18,095 nucleotides of DNA from an uncultured Collinsella sp. (GTDB taxonomy: Bacteria > Actinomycetota > Coriobacteriia > Coriobacteriales > Coriobacteriaceae), in contig UQWG01000038.1 of assembly GCA_900544645.1 (NCBI GenBank), forward strand, positions 1 through 18,095. The letters are read 5' to 3'. Positions 1 through 6,894 of this stretch are shown here, in pieces. Numbering within the stretch: position 1 is the stretch's first letter; the number at the start of each line of letters is the position of its first letter. The notes beneath the pieces are model-generated. The model did no database searches. It worked only from the letters and a program-made list of their open reading frames with translations, and was not told the DNA's origin. A program made the position numbers and the translations under genes.

Positions 1-16
1 GAGATTGGTCAATCTC
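1..16. other. Short inverted repeat at window edge
   Basis: GAGATTG-GT-CAATCTC is a 7-bp inverted repeat around a 2-bp centre. It could be half of an operator or a hairpin belonging to a gene to the left. No further function can be read because the window starts here. Confidence 0.3.
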
Positions 17-75
17 GGCCGACTATATTTGGCTAAATTATTCCGACGCTAACACTGCGGGAACGATAGGCAACC

Positions 76-92
76 GGACACACATTCTGTCC
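76..92. repeat. GGACA/TGTCC mini inverted repeat, copy 1
   Basis: GGACACACATTCTGTCC has 5-bp complementary ends (GGACA and TGTCC) around a 7-bp centre. A second copy differing by one base lies 90 bp further on, so the 17-mer is a true local repeat. Its ends resemble those of the hairpin at 6800-6857. Function unknown. It may be a fragment of an interspersed REP-like element (inference). Confidence 0.55.
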
Positions 93-128
93 GAGCGGTT
101 AAAAGCGGGCACGGAATTTAAACGGCTG

Positions 129-159
129 AAAAAGGGGCATCGACCTGCGCCGATGCCCC
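129..159 (-). terminator. Rho-independent terminator of the minus-strand membrane-protein gene
   Basis: GGGGCATCG at 134-142 pairs perfectly with CGATGCCCC at 151-159 around an 8-base loop. On the minus strand the stem is followed by five T residues (plus-strand A run at 129-133). It lies about 80 bases past the stop codon of the gene at 241-708 and is oriented to end that transcript. Confidence 0.8.
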
Positions 160-165
160 CAACGT

Positions 166-182
166 GGACACACATTTTGTCC
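166..182. repeat. GGACA/TGTCC mini inverted repeat, copy 2
   Basis: GGACACACATTTTGTCC is the second copy of the 17-mer at 76-92, with one substitution (C to T) in the centre. The two copies flank the terminator hairpin at 129-159, giving a repeat-hairpin-repeat arrangement. Confidence 0.55.
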
Positions 183-240
183 TATAAGCCTAAATAACTC
201 ATTTACGCCAGACGATTTAATTCTTTTTGGTTTTGAGCTT

Positions 241-708
241 TTACTTAAAGAAAATAAAACGAATAACAAGGGCAACTGCTATGGCCACAATAATCAAAAG
301 CAGGATTGTCAGTCGATGCTGTTTGCGTCGTTTACTTGATGAAACGAAGATTGATTTTCCCTGTTTTGGCGTTTCGAGATAGCGAGCCGAATGCGTCAAG
401 GTTTGCTTTGGTCGAGGACCTCTTTGTTGATGAGTGGCGGATGCTTTCATCGGCTCATCACTAGCTGCGCTGTTTTTAGATAATGGTGCGTCTTTCAGAT
501 ATACAGGGTCTCCCGAGGCGACGCCCATATGTTTACGCCCCGTTTGGGCATCCTCGAGTGTTTGATATCGATTTCTCGTCACATACTCGGGCTCCGGATC
601 ATTAATGGGCTCTTGCGAGATGTGGGGGCGATGGAACCGTGGCGGCTGCGTGGAAGTATCTTCCCCCTGCGTCGGCATAAACATTTTGTTCTGGTTTTGG
701 TCGTCCAT
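241..708 (-). CDS. Small tail-anchored membrane protein of unknown function
   Basis: A 155-residue protein that I do not recognise. The first ~125 residues are hydrophilic, rich in Pro, Gln, Ser, Thr and charged residues, and look disordered. A basic stretch (SKRRKQHR, residues 125-132) is followed by one strong hydrophobic segment (about 133-150) and a very short tail ending in RFIFFK. This is a single-span, C-terminally anchored topology with the bulk probably cytoplasmic. There is no signal peptide or LPXTG motif. The start is supported by AAAGGG at 713-718, four bases before the ATG. A minus-strand terminator follows at 129-159, so it is probably a single-gene unit. The gene looks more AT-rich than the housekeeping genes to its right. 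Coding status is supported by the ribosome site, terminator and sensible topology. Function is unknown. Confidence 0.72.
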   Translation of the reverse strand: MDDQNQNKMFMPTQGEDTSTQPPRFHRPHISQEPINDPEPEYVTRNRYQTLEDAQTGRKHMGVASGDPVYLKDAPLSKNSAASDEPMKASATHQQRGPRPKQTLTHSARYLETPKQGKSIFVSSSKRRKQHRLTILLLIIVAIAVALVIRFIFFK

Positions 709-747
709 GATGCCCTTTAGCTCGTTACCAACAACGTGTACGCGCTC

Positions 748-753
748 ATTGTA
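748..753 (-). promoter_or_regulatory. Possible -10 box (TACAAT) for the tail-anchored protein gene
   Basis: TACAAT on the minus strand lies about 40 bases before the start codon at 708. No convincing -35 hexamer was found at 16-18 bp. It is listed because the same hexamer precedes several other genes in the window. Confidence 0.3.
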
Positions 754-800
754 AGCCCCTTGTTATTTGTAGCTGGGGACATACTCGGTATTTAAGCTCT

Positions 801-813
801 GGTTCAAAGAACC
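801..813. other. Small perfect hairpin GGTTC-AAA-GAACC
   Basis: A perfect 5-bp inverted repeat with a 3-base loop in the gap between the divergent genes at 241-708 and 986-1417. It could be a protein site or part of the untranslated leader of the minus-strand gene. No function is assigned. Confidence 0.3.
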
Positions 814-829
814 TTAACCTTCCTAAAAC

Positions 830-848
830 CTAAGTCATACGCACTTAG
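830..848 (+). promoter_or_regulatory. HAIR-like inverted repeat, possible HspR operator for hsp20
   Basis: CTAAGT-N7-ACTTAG is a perfect 6-bp inverted repeat with a 7-bp spacer. The geometry and the AGT-N7-ACT core match the HspR-associated inverted repeat (HAIR, CTTGAGT-N7-ACTCAAG), although the outer bases differ. It lies about 140 bp upstream of the Hsp20 start. It also lies just before TATAGT at 856-861, which could be a -10 box. HspR control of hsp20 genes is known in actinobacteria; applying it here is inference. Confidence 0.35.
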
Positions 849-985
849 ATATGCTTATAGTACTGGACTCAAAAAACTTTATAGTCGATGTATATATGAG
901 CACTGGGTGGGCATATATAAGAGCGTCAAAAGAAGTTCCAGTCACCTGGAAGATGACTCGGCAGTCCTATAAAGGAGTGGTAAAC

Positions 986-1417
986 ATGGCAAGCATGGTT
1001 CCTTATCGTTCGGTTTTTGGCGTTCGTCCCTCTGCAAGCTCGCTGTTCGATCTGTTTGATGATATGAGCGACCTAGCGAACAGCTCGATTGCCTCTAAGG
1101 CGTTCCCCGTTGACGTTGAGGATAAGGGCGATGGCTATGAGGTCAAGGCTTATCTGACCGGCGTCGCCAAGGACGATATCGATGTCGAGCTTAACGAGGG
1201 CCGTCTGTCCATTAGCGTGAATGTCGAGGAAGACGAGGAGAACGAGGGCAAGAACTTCCTGCAGAAGGAGTTCAGCTCGTACAGCGCGACGCGTGGCGTG
1301 TATCTTAAGGACGCTTCGAGCGAGGGCCTCTCGGCTAAGTACGCTGACGGCATCCTGACCGTTACGGTTCCCAAGATCGTCGAGAAGAAGAACGTTACGA
1401 AGATCTCCATCGAATAA
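986..1417 (+). CDS. Hsp20/alpha-crystallin small heat-shock protein
   Basis: A 143-residue ATP-independent holdase chaperone that binds unfolding proteins in the cytoplasm and usually forms large oligomers. The alpha-crystallin domain runs from about residue 35 (FPVDVEDKGDGYEVKAYLTG) to the C-terminus. It includes the typical beta-strand pattern DDIDVELNEGRLSISV and the late strand motif DGILTVTVPK. The N-terminal ~30 residues (Arg/Ser/Phe-rich, FDLFDDM) match the variable arm of the family. The frame is open from 851, but AAAGGAG at 971-977 with 8-base spacing fixes the start at 986. The upstream codons have no ribosome site and unusual composition. The gene appears monocistronic, with a terminator at 1451-1484. 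A HAIR-like repeat upstream suggests heat-shock repression by HspR (inference). Confidence 0.93.
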   Translation: MASMVPYRSVFGVRPSASSLFDLFDDMSDLANSSIASKAFPVDVEDKGDGYEVKAYLTGVAKDDIDVELNEGRLSISVNVEEDEENEGKNFLQKEFSSYSATRGVYLKDASSEGLSAKYADGILTVTVPKIVEKKNVTKISIE

Positions 1418-1450
1418 CTTCGTTGGTGTTCTTCGCTATTAAAAGACAAC

Positions 1451-1484
1451 AAAAGGGGCTGGGAAGCGATTCCCGGCCCCTTTT
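1451..1484. terminator. Bidirectional terminator between hsp20 and the MBL hydrolase gene
   Basis: A GGGGCTGGGAA / TTCCCGGCCCC stem with one G-U pair is flanked by AAAA on the left and TTTT on the right. The symmetric A/T tracts let it act in both directions. It therefore serves hsp20 on the plus strand and the convergent gene ending at 1500. Confidence 0.85.
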
Positions 1485-1499
1485 GCTGTTTAGGACAGT

Positions 1500-2309
1500 C
1501 TATTGAATGGTTGCTGGCCGATACTGGCTTGCGGGGCGTATCGAGAGTTTTCGCGATCCTTGGAGAAGGGTGGCGGAGCTGCCGAGCTCGTCATCCAGGG
1601 TTGCGGCTAGAGCTTTGGCATAGCTTTTGACGGTAAGGCTCGGACGATTGTTATCTTGGCTGATATGCATGGCAATGAGCTGTTCGGTGCGATCTGTAAC
1701 AAGTTCGCGCGCGGCTTCGGCGGCTTGGCTGTTGGAGAGGTGTCCCCTTGCAGACAGGATGCGCTCCTGAAGAAAGCGGGGATATTCTCCCTCGCGCAGC
1801 ATGGTCACATCGTGGTTGCTTTCGAGCGCGAGGACTCGACAATCTTTGAGGGTGTTCATGGCTTGGCTCGATAGCTCTCCGGTGTCGGTGGCAAAGCCGA
1901 TGGAATCATCGAGGGCGTCGAATCGATAACCGACTGGATTGATGACATCGTGTGATGTTGAGTAGGTTTGCACGTGGATGCCGGCAATGGATAGGGCGTC
2001 GCCGGGATCGAATTCCTCGACAGGCAGATGCGAAAGATTTTCTTTGTTCGAAAGAGTGCCCCTGCTGGCAAAGAGGGGGCCGTGCCAGTGCTTGCACCAG
2101 ACATCGAGGCCCTTGATGTGATCGCTATGCTCATGAGTAATGAGAAGAGCCGAGACGTTGTCTGTCGAGAGCCCCAGTTCTGCCATGCGCTTTAATGTCT
2201 CGCGGCGAGACAGTCCGTCATCGACCATAATGAGCCCCTGCGGGCCCTCGATGAGTGCGCAGTTGCCTTTAGAGCCACTGCCGAGGATATGAAGGTGCAG
2301 ACGAGACAT
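1500..2309 (-). CDS. Metallo-beta-lactamase-fold hydrolase, WalJ/YycJ type
   Basis: A 269-residue cytoplasmic metallohydrolase of the MBL superfamily. The signature HxHxDH is present as THEHSDH (His59, His61, Asp63, His64). The N-terminus carries GSGSKGN (10-16), typical of the WalJ/YycJ group. Later motifs are TSHDVINPVG, TDTGELS, LALESNHD and GHLSN, followed by MHISQDNN. YycJ/WalJ homologues are proposed nucleases or phosphodiesterases linked to cell-wall and replication control in Firmicutes. Here no walRK genes are adjacent, so no symbol is given. The gene is convergent with hsp20 and divergent from tilS, with only 48 bp between the start codons. The ribosome site before the start is weak (TTTGGA). 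The family assignment is secure; the biochemical role is not. Confidence 0.9.
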   Translation of the reverse strand: MSRLHLHILGSGSKGNCALIEGPQGLIMVDDGLSRRETLKRMAELGLSTDNVSALLITHEHSDHIKGLDVWCKHWHGPLFASRGTLSNKENLSHLPVEEFDPGDALSIAGIHVQTYSTSHDVINPVGYRFDALDDSIGFATDTGELSSQAMNTLKDCRVLALESNHDVTMLREGEYPRFLQERILSARGHLSNSQAAEAARELVTDRTEQLIAMHISQDNNRPSLTVKSYAKALAATLDDELGSSATLLQGSRKLSIRPASQYRPATIQ

Positions 2310-2323
2310 AAGATTCCAAAGGA

Positions 2324-2329
2324 TACAAT
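2324..2329 (+). promoter_or_regulatory. Possible -10 box (TACAAT) for tilS
   Basis: TACAAT sits 28 bases before the tilS start in the 48-bp divergent gap. No clear -35 hexamer was found, because it would fall inside the divergent gene's first codons. Low-confidence promoter call. Confidence 0.35.
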
Positions 2330-2357
2330 GGGTGCGGACGAATAGAGGAGGAAGCGA

Positions 2358-3896
2358 ATGCCAACGGTATCACAGCATTACGGACACCATGCCGTGCCCG
2401 GGGCAGTCGATGAGACCCGAACGAGGCAGCAGGCTGCTCCTGTCGTGCTCATGGTATCAGGCGGCGCGGACTCGACGGCACTGCTTCTTATGGCGTGCAC
2501 ATCAAAGCTGGATATCCAAGACGGACGCGGTGTTGCCCCCATTGCTCGCGAGCGCCTGCATGTGCTGCATGTAAACCATCATCTGCGCGGCAAGGCGTCC
2601 GATGGCGACGAGGCCTTTGTGCGTGAGCTCTGCGCGAAATATGGTTTACCGCTGTGCGTGGAGCACGCTTATTTTGATGGGGAGTCGGGCAATGTTGAGG
2701 CCGCGGCCCGCGAGGTGCGCTATGCCGCGGCGCGGAGGTATGTTCGCGAGCTCTGCGCCCAGACGGGGGCACCGCGAACGGCGGCTCGTATCTGCACCGC
2801 GCACACGTCTTCGGATCGCGCGGAAACGTTTTTGATGAACGCAATTAAGGGTTCAGGGCCCGCTGGCCTATCGAGCATTCCTCGCCGGAGGAATATTGTG
2901 GTGCGTCCCTTGCTCGGCCTAACTCATGGCGAGCTCGTGGGCTATCTACAGGTACATGGTCAGCCGTGGCGTGAAGACGAGAGCAATGAGGATATCTCGT
3001 ATCTGCGAAACTACGTGCGCCATCGGGTGATGCCGGTGGTGGCGCAGCGCAACGCGAGCGTTTGCAAGACGATTGGCGCCGCCTGCGAGATCTTAGGCGA
3101 TGAGGACGCGTTTTTGTCTCAGCTTTCGGCACAGGCGTTTCGAAGCTGCCTGCGTAAGGAGGCGGCGGGCGCGCTGGTGCTCGATGCCAGGCGCCTTGCT
3201 GCGGCCGAGGTGGTAATCGCGCGGCGTATCGTGCGACTGGCAATTAAGCGCATCGATCCGGACGCTCGTCCAGAGATGCGACATGTGGAGCGAGTCCTTT
3301 CCTGCGTTGCCGAGGGCGCCGGCTCGGTCACGCTTCCGGCGGGGATTGACGCACGCATTGAGTTTGGCATGCTGGCGTTTAAGGCGCCGGCGGCTCGCGA
3401 GGGCCTGGTCGCGGACTGGGTTACCGTACCCGGTCGTTTGCCGTTGGGCGGGGGACGTATGCTGGTCACAGAACCGATGGCCGTTGAGCCTGGATGCGAT
3501 ATCGTGCGCCGCGCCCGTGAACTTGCGGCTGCCGGGGAAGTGACAGCTTTGGTAGACGCGGCTGCCCTGGGTTTTGCCGACAGCGATAGTGAGCGGATCC
3601 TGGCGGGCTCGCGTGGCGAGATCCCTGCCGAGGCGCGATCGGCGCGCCTGTGGGTGGACGGTCCCGCACCGGGAGATGTGATGTGCCCGTTAGGGATGAG
3701 TGGTCGAAGCAAGAAAGTATCCGACTTGCTAGGTGAGGCTCGCATTCCCGTTTCCGAGCGCGCCGGAGTGCCCATGGTGAGGACGGCGCCGGGGGGTGCC
3801 GTGGTGTGGGTCGCCGGAGTTCGCGCGGACGAGCGTTTTAAGTGCACGGCCGCAACGCGCGTGGCATATCTGCTTCGTGTGGTCGATGCGGAATAG
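2358..3896 (+). CDS. tilS: tRNA(Ile)-lysidine synthase
   Basis: A 512-residue enzyme that attaches lysine to C34 of the CAU-anticodon tRNA-Ile using ATP, switching its charging and decoding from Met/AUG to Ile/AUA. The N-type PP-loop ATP-binding motif SGGADS is at residues 34-39. The lysidine synthase core follows, with HVNHHLRG, EAAAREVRY, HTSSDRAETFLMNAIKGSGPAGLSSIPRRR and SNEDISYLRNYVRH. A TilS C-terminal tRNA-binding domain lies near residues 430-480 (PGDVMCPLGM, KKVSDLLGEARIP). The protein is longer than many homologues because the middle region is extended. GAGGAGG ahead of ATG 2358 supports the start. It heads the conserved tilS-hpt-ftsH order. tilS is essential in most bacteria. Confidence 0.96.
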   Translation: MPTVSQHYGHHAVPGAVDETRTRQQAAPVVLMVSGGADSTALLLMACTSKLDIQDGRGVAPIARERLHVLHVNHHLRGKASDGDEAFVRELCAKYGLPLCVEHAYFDGESGNVEAAAREVRYAAARRYVRELCAQTGAPRTAARICTAHTSSDRAETFLMNAIKGSGPAGLSSIPRRRNIVVRPLLGLTHGELVGYLQVHGQPWREDESNEDISYLRNYVRHRVMPVVAQRNASVCKTIGAACEILGDEDAFLSQLSAQAFRSCLRKEAAGALVLDARRLAAAEVVIARRIVRLAIKRIDPDARPEMRHVERVLSCVAEGAGSVTLPAGIDARIEFGMLAFKAPAAREGLVADWVTVPGRLPLGGGRMLVTEPMAVEPGCDIVRRARELAAAGEVTALVDAAALGFADSDSERILAGSRGEIPAEARSARLWVDGPAPGDVMCPLGMSGRSKKVSDLLGEARIPVSERAGVPMVRTAPGGAVVWVAGVRADERFKCTAATRVAYLLRVVDAE

Positions 3897-3935
3897 CGTC
3901 CTACGCCAGCTATTCTGTGCGGCGTTGACGGTATT

Positions 3936-3956
3936 CCCGCGCTGATGGTGCGCGGG
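3936..3956. other. GC-rich hairpin between tilS and hpt
   Basis: CCCGCGC and GCGCGGG pair around a 7-base loop, about 40 bases past the tilS stop. No T run follows, so it is not a standard terminator. It could be a weak attenuator or a 3'-end protecting structure in a tilS-hpt-ftsH readthrough transcript. Confidence 0.35.
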
Positions 3957-3981
3957 CTGGAAAATATACCCCGTGCGCTGC

Positions 3982-3987
3982 TAGAAT
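3982..3987 (+). promoter_or_regulatory. Possible -10 box (TAGAAT) for hpt-ftsH
   Basis: TAGAAT lies about 57 bases before the hpt start in the 147-bp gap after tilS. It would give hpt-ftsH their own promoter. The -35 position (GGAAAA) is poor, so support is weak. Confidence 0.3.
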
Positions 3988-4043
3988 GTGTAGTTCGCGT
4001 CCATACGGCGGTGTGTGGGCGATAAGCACAAGAAAGGGTTGTC

Positions 4044-4592
4044 ATGGCTTCTCAACATCCGGATATCGAGAAGGTTCTGTTCACGCAGGAGGATATCGAC
4101 GGTATCGTCTCTCGTCTAGGCGAGCAGATTACTCGCGACTACGCGGGTAAGGATCTGGTGCTGATTGCGGTCCTGCGCGGCGCCGTGGTCTTTATGGGTG
4201 ACCTGATGCGTAAGATCGAGCTGCCGACCAACATCGATTTCATGGCTGTTTCGAGCTATGGCGACGGTGTGAAGTCCTCGGGTATCGTGCGTATCATTAA
4301 GGACCTGGATATCGACATCCGCGGTCGCGACGTGCTGATCGTCGAGGACATTCTGGACTCGGGCCTGACGCTCAAGTATCTGATGAAGAACCTCGAGAGC
4401 CGCAAGCCCGCTTCTCTGGAGGTCGCCGCCTTCCTGTGGAAGGACGTTGAGGACCGCGTCTCGGCCATCACGCCCAAGTATGTTGGAACCCATTGCCCCG
4501 ATGCCTTTGTGGTGGGCTACGGCCTCGACTATGCCGAGCGCTATCGCAACCTTCCGTATCTGGGCATTTTGAAACCGGAGGTTTATTCGTAA
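4044..4592 (+). CDS. hpt: Hypoxanthine(-guanine) phosphoribosyltransferase
   Basis: A 182-residue type I phosphoribosyltransferase that converts hypoxanthine or guanine plus PRPP to IMP or GMP in purine salvage. The PRPP-binding loop VLIVEDILDSGLTL is at residues 97-110, with the two acidic residues (Glu101, Asp102) and the DSGLT phosphate loop. LRGAVVFMGDL (44-54) and SSYGDGVKSSG (70-80, the flexible loop) are also typical, as is the C-terminal FVVGYGLDYAERYRNLPYLG hood motif. Length is normal for the family. The AGAAAGGG ribosome site before ATG 4044 is good. A single base separates its stop from the ftsH start, so the two genes are almost certainly co-transcribed. hpt next to ftsH is a widely conserved pairing. 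Confidence 0.96.
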   Translation: MASQHPDIEKVLFTQEDIDGIVSRLGEQITRDYAGKDLVLIAVLRGAVVFMGDLMRKIELPTNIDFMAVSSYGDGVKSSGIVRIIKDLDIDIRGRDVLIVEDILDSGLTLKYLMKNLESRKPASLEVAAFLWKDVEDRVSAITPKYVGTHCPDAFVVGYGLDYAERYRNLPYLGILKPEVYS

Positions 4593-4593
4593 G

Positions 4594-6729
4594 ATGCCCG
4601 ACGACCGTAACGATAACAATTCCCAGACTCCCCGGGAGCCTAAGATCCCGGGGATGCCCGGAGGCAAGAAGCCCACGCGTACGGGCTGGCTGTATTTTCT
4701 TTTGGCTTGCGCGCTTCTGGGCTACGCCTTCTTTAACATGGGCTCCGGCTTTGCCAATTCCAGCAATACCGTTAAGCTCGCGACGAGCGAGATGGTGAGC
4801 GCCATCAAGCAGGATCGCGTCGAAGATCTGACCTATACGGTTCAAGACGGAAGCGTGACGGGTCATTACTGGAAGACGAAGAAGGACAAGGGCGATACGA
4901 GCGAGCTCAAGAGCTTCTCTTCGACCTATGTCGGCTCCGATTCGCTTGCCGAGCTCATGGCGGAGCACCCCGATACCAAGTACATCGTCAACACCAACGA
5001 TCCCGATTTTTGGGGCGACTTGGCGATGAGTGTGCTTCCGACGATCGCCCTTATCGCCATCATGTTCTACTTTATGCGCCAGATGATGGGCGCCAACAAC
5101 AGGAACATGCAGTTTGGCAAGACCAACGCCAAGACCAACGAGGCCACACGCCCCAAGGTCAAGTTTGAAGACGTTGCCGGCGTGGACGAGGCAGTCGAGG
5201 AGCTCGAGGAGATCCGTGACTTTTTGAGCGATCCGGATCGCTGTCGCAAGCTGGGCGCCAAGATCCCGCGTGGCGTGTTGCTGGTTGGCCCTCCGGGCAC
5301 CGGTAAAACGCTGCTGGCCAAGGCTGTTGCCGGCGAGGCGGGCGTGCCGTTCTTTAGCATCTCGGGTTCCGACTTTGTCGAGATGTTCGTAGGTGTCGGC
5401 GCCAGCCGTGTGCGTGACCTCTTTAAGGAGGCCAAGTCCCAGGCCCCGTCGATCATCTTCATCGATGAGATCGATGCCGTGGGACGTCAGCGCGGAGCTG
5501 GCTTGGGCGGCGGTCACGACGAGCGCGAGCAGACGCTCAACCAGCTGCTGGTCGAGATGGACGGCTTTGAGGAAAGCGAGTCGGTCATCCTGATCGCTGC
5601 GACCAACCGTCCTGACATCCTGGATCCGGCATTGCTGCGTCCCGGCCGTTTTGACCGTCAGGTTACGGTCGACCGTCCGGATGTGAAGGGCCGCGAGCAG
5701 ATCTTGCGCGTGCATGCCGAGAACAAGCCGATGGACGAGGACGTTAAGTTTGAGAAGCTCGCCCAGATGACCGTTGGCTTTACTGGTGCCGATTTGGCGA
5801 ACCTGCTCAACGAGTCTGCGTTGCTGGCCGCTCGCCGTCATCGTTCCGTGATCTCGATGGACGAGGTCGAGGAATCGATGGAGCGCGTGATTGCCGGACC
5901 GCAGCGCAAGGGTCGCGTGATGACCGAGGCCGAGCGCACCACGATTGCCTACCACGAGAGCGGTCACGCCCTGGTGGGTCACATCCTGGAGCACTCCGAT
6001 CCGGTCCACAAGATCTCGATCGTCAGCCGCGGCCAGGCGCTGGGCTACACGCTGCAGCTTCCGCAGGAGGACCACTTCCTCAAGACCAAGAACGAGATGC
6101 TCGACGAGCTCGCCGTGTTCTTGGGCGGTCGCGTTGCCGAGGAGCTCATGTGCGATGACATCACGTCGGGCGCGAGCAACGATCTGGAGCGCGCAACCAA
6201 GATGGCGCGCGAGATGGTCACGCGCCTGGGCATGAGCGAGGAGCTGGGCACGCAAGTGTTTGGCGAGGCGCAACATCAGGTGTTCCTTGGTCGCGATTAC
6301 GCCGATCACCAGGATTACTCCGAGGAGACGGCGCGCCGCATCGATATCGAGGTCCAGCGCATTATGCGTGAGGCCCATCGTCGTGCGGTCGAGATTCTGG
6401 ACGCCCGTCGCGATCAGCTCGATCTGATGGCGAAGGTGCTGCTTGAGCGCGAGACCGTCGAGGGCGACGCCGTGAACGCCCTGCTCGACAACGAGTGGAA
6501 TGCCTACCTTGAGCGCGAGGGCGATATCCTGGCGGCCAAGGAGGAGCGCAATGCCAAGGCGGCCGGCATGCCGACCAAGAAGCGCGTGCCTCGAATGAGC
6601 GAGGAGGAGCTGGCGGCTGATGCCGCGGCCTTTGCGCAGGCGGCCATGCAGGAGGATGCCGAAGCCGCATCCGATGATGCTGACGATGACCATGCCGTCG
6701 TCGATGCCGACACCGACGCCGACAAATAG
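4594..6729 (+). CDS. ftsH: ATP-dependent zinc metalloprotease FtsH
   Basis: A 711-residue membrane AAA+ protease that extracts and degrades misfolded membrane proteins and regulatory substrates as a hexamer. TM1 is near residues 31-47 and TM2 near 143-161, with a short extracytoplasmic domain between them. Walker A GPPGTGKT is at 232-239, Walker B IIFIDEID at 287-294, then the second region of homology NRPDILDPALLRPGRFDR. The zinc site HESGH is at 454-458, and Asp530 in SNDLERA is the likely third ligand. The last ~45 residues form an acidic, Ala/Asp-rich, low-complexity tail. GGAGG lies 12 bases before the ATG, a longish spacing, and the start sits one base after the hpt stop, so translation coupling is likely. 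A terminator follows at 6741-6779. Confidence 0.97.
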   Translation: MPDDRNDNNSQTPREPKIPGMPGGKKPTRTGWLYFLLACALLGYAFFNMGSGFANSSNTVKLATSEMVSAIKQDRVEDLTYTVQDGSVTGHYWKTKKDKGDTSELKSFSSTYVGSDSLAELMAEHPDTKYIVNTNDPDFWGDLAMSVLPTIALIAIMFYFMRQMMGANNRNMQFGKTNAKTNEATRPKVKFEDVAGVDEAVEELEEIRDFLSDPDRCRKLGAKIPRGVLLVGPPGTGKTLLAKAVAGEAGVPFFSISGSDFVEMFVGVGASRVRDLFKEAKSQAPSIIFIDEIDAVGRQRGAGLGGGHDEREQTLNQLLVEMDGFEESESVILIAATNRPDILDPALLRPGRFDRQVTVDRPDVKGREQILRVHAENKPMDEDVKFEKLAQMTVGFTGADLANLLNESALLAARRHRSVISMDEVEESMERVIAGPQRKGRVMTEAERTTIAYHESGHALVGHILEHSDPVHKISIVSRGQALGYTLQLPQEDHFLKTKNEMLDELAVFLGGRVAEELMCDDITSGASNDLERATKMAREMVTRLGMSEELGTQVFGEAQHQVFLGRDYADHQDYSEETARRIDIEVQRIMREAHRRAVEILDARRDQLDLMAKVLLERETVEGDAVNALLDNEWNAYLEREGDILAAKEERNAKAAGMPTKKRVPRMSEEELAADAAAFAQAAMQEDAEAASDDADDDHAVVDADTDADK

Positions 6730-6740
6730 TCTTTGTGGCG

Positions 6741-6779
6741 AAAGCCTCCGCGGGGAAACCTGCGGAGGCTTTTTCTTTT
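6741..6779 (+). terminator. Rho-independent terminator after ftsH
   Basis: AAGCCTCCGC at 6742-6751 pairs with GCGGAGGCTT at 6762-6771 and runs into TTTTTCTTTT. It is a strong intrinsic terminator 12 bases past the ftsH stop and closes the tilS-hpt-ftsH block. Confidence 0.92.
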
Positions 6780-6799
6780 GAGCGATATGGGGCCGTCTG

Positions 6800-6857
6800 T
6801 TGATTGGGGACAGACTTAAATGAGCGTTTTCACGCATTTAAGTCTGTCCCCAATCAA
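6800..6857. repeat. 58-bp palindromic GGGGACA-type hairpin element
   Basis: Two perfect 23-bp inverted arms (6800-6822 and 6835-6857) surround a 12-base centre. The core of each arm is GGGGACAGACTTAAATG. The element sits between the ftsH terminator and the aminotransferase promoter, is not coding and has no T run. Its end sequence resembles the smaller GGACA/TGTCC repeats at 76-92 and 166-182. It looks like a REP/MITE-type interspersed repeat; no mobile gene is visible nearby. Confidence 0.85.
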
Positions 6858-6888
6858 CATTGCTGCGGCACTTTGCTCGGCTAAAGCG

Positions 6889-6894
6889 TACAAT
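6889..6894 (+). promoter_or_regulatory. Possible -10 box (TACAAT) for the aminotransferase gene
   Basis: TACAAT lies 24 bases before the chosen start codon. The -35 region is poor (CGGCAC at about 17 bp). A transcript from here would carry a very short leader containing the AAAGGGG ribosome site. Low to moderate support. Confidence 0.4.

Noticed and set aside
3..197. A 64-codon plus-strand frame open from the window edge to a TAA at 195-197
   Set aside because: It runs through both 17-bp repeats and the terminator stem and encodes no recognisable domain. It could be the end of a gene to the left, but nothing visible supports that.
851..985. An extra 45 codons at the start of the Hsp20 frame
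   Set aside because: No ribosome site precedes the ATG at 851, the composition is AT-rich, and AAAGGAG sits correctly before ATG 986.
1656..1874. Short plus-strand frame opposite the MBL hydrolase gene
   Set aside because: It has no ribosome site and lies within the coding region of a well-supported minus-strand gene.
4468..6837. A 789-codon open frame on the minus strand opposite ftsH and the end of hpt
   Set aside because: It is fully antisense to two unmistakable conserved genes. Its protein is low complexity (His/Leu/Gly/Arg-rich), matches no fold I recognise, and crosses the ftsH terminator and the palindromic repeat. Codon bias in GC-rich genes commonly leaves such antisense frames open.
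6800..6857. The hairpin as a second terminator of ftsH
   Set aside because: It has no T run on either side, and a complete intrinsic terminator already lies at 6741-6779.
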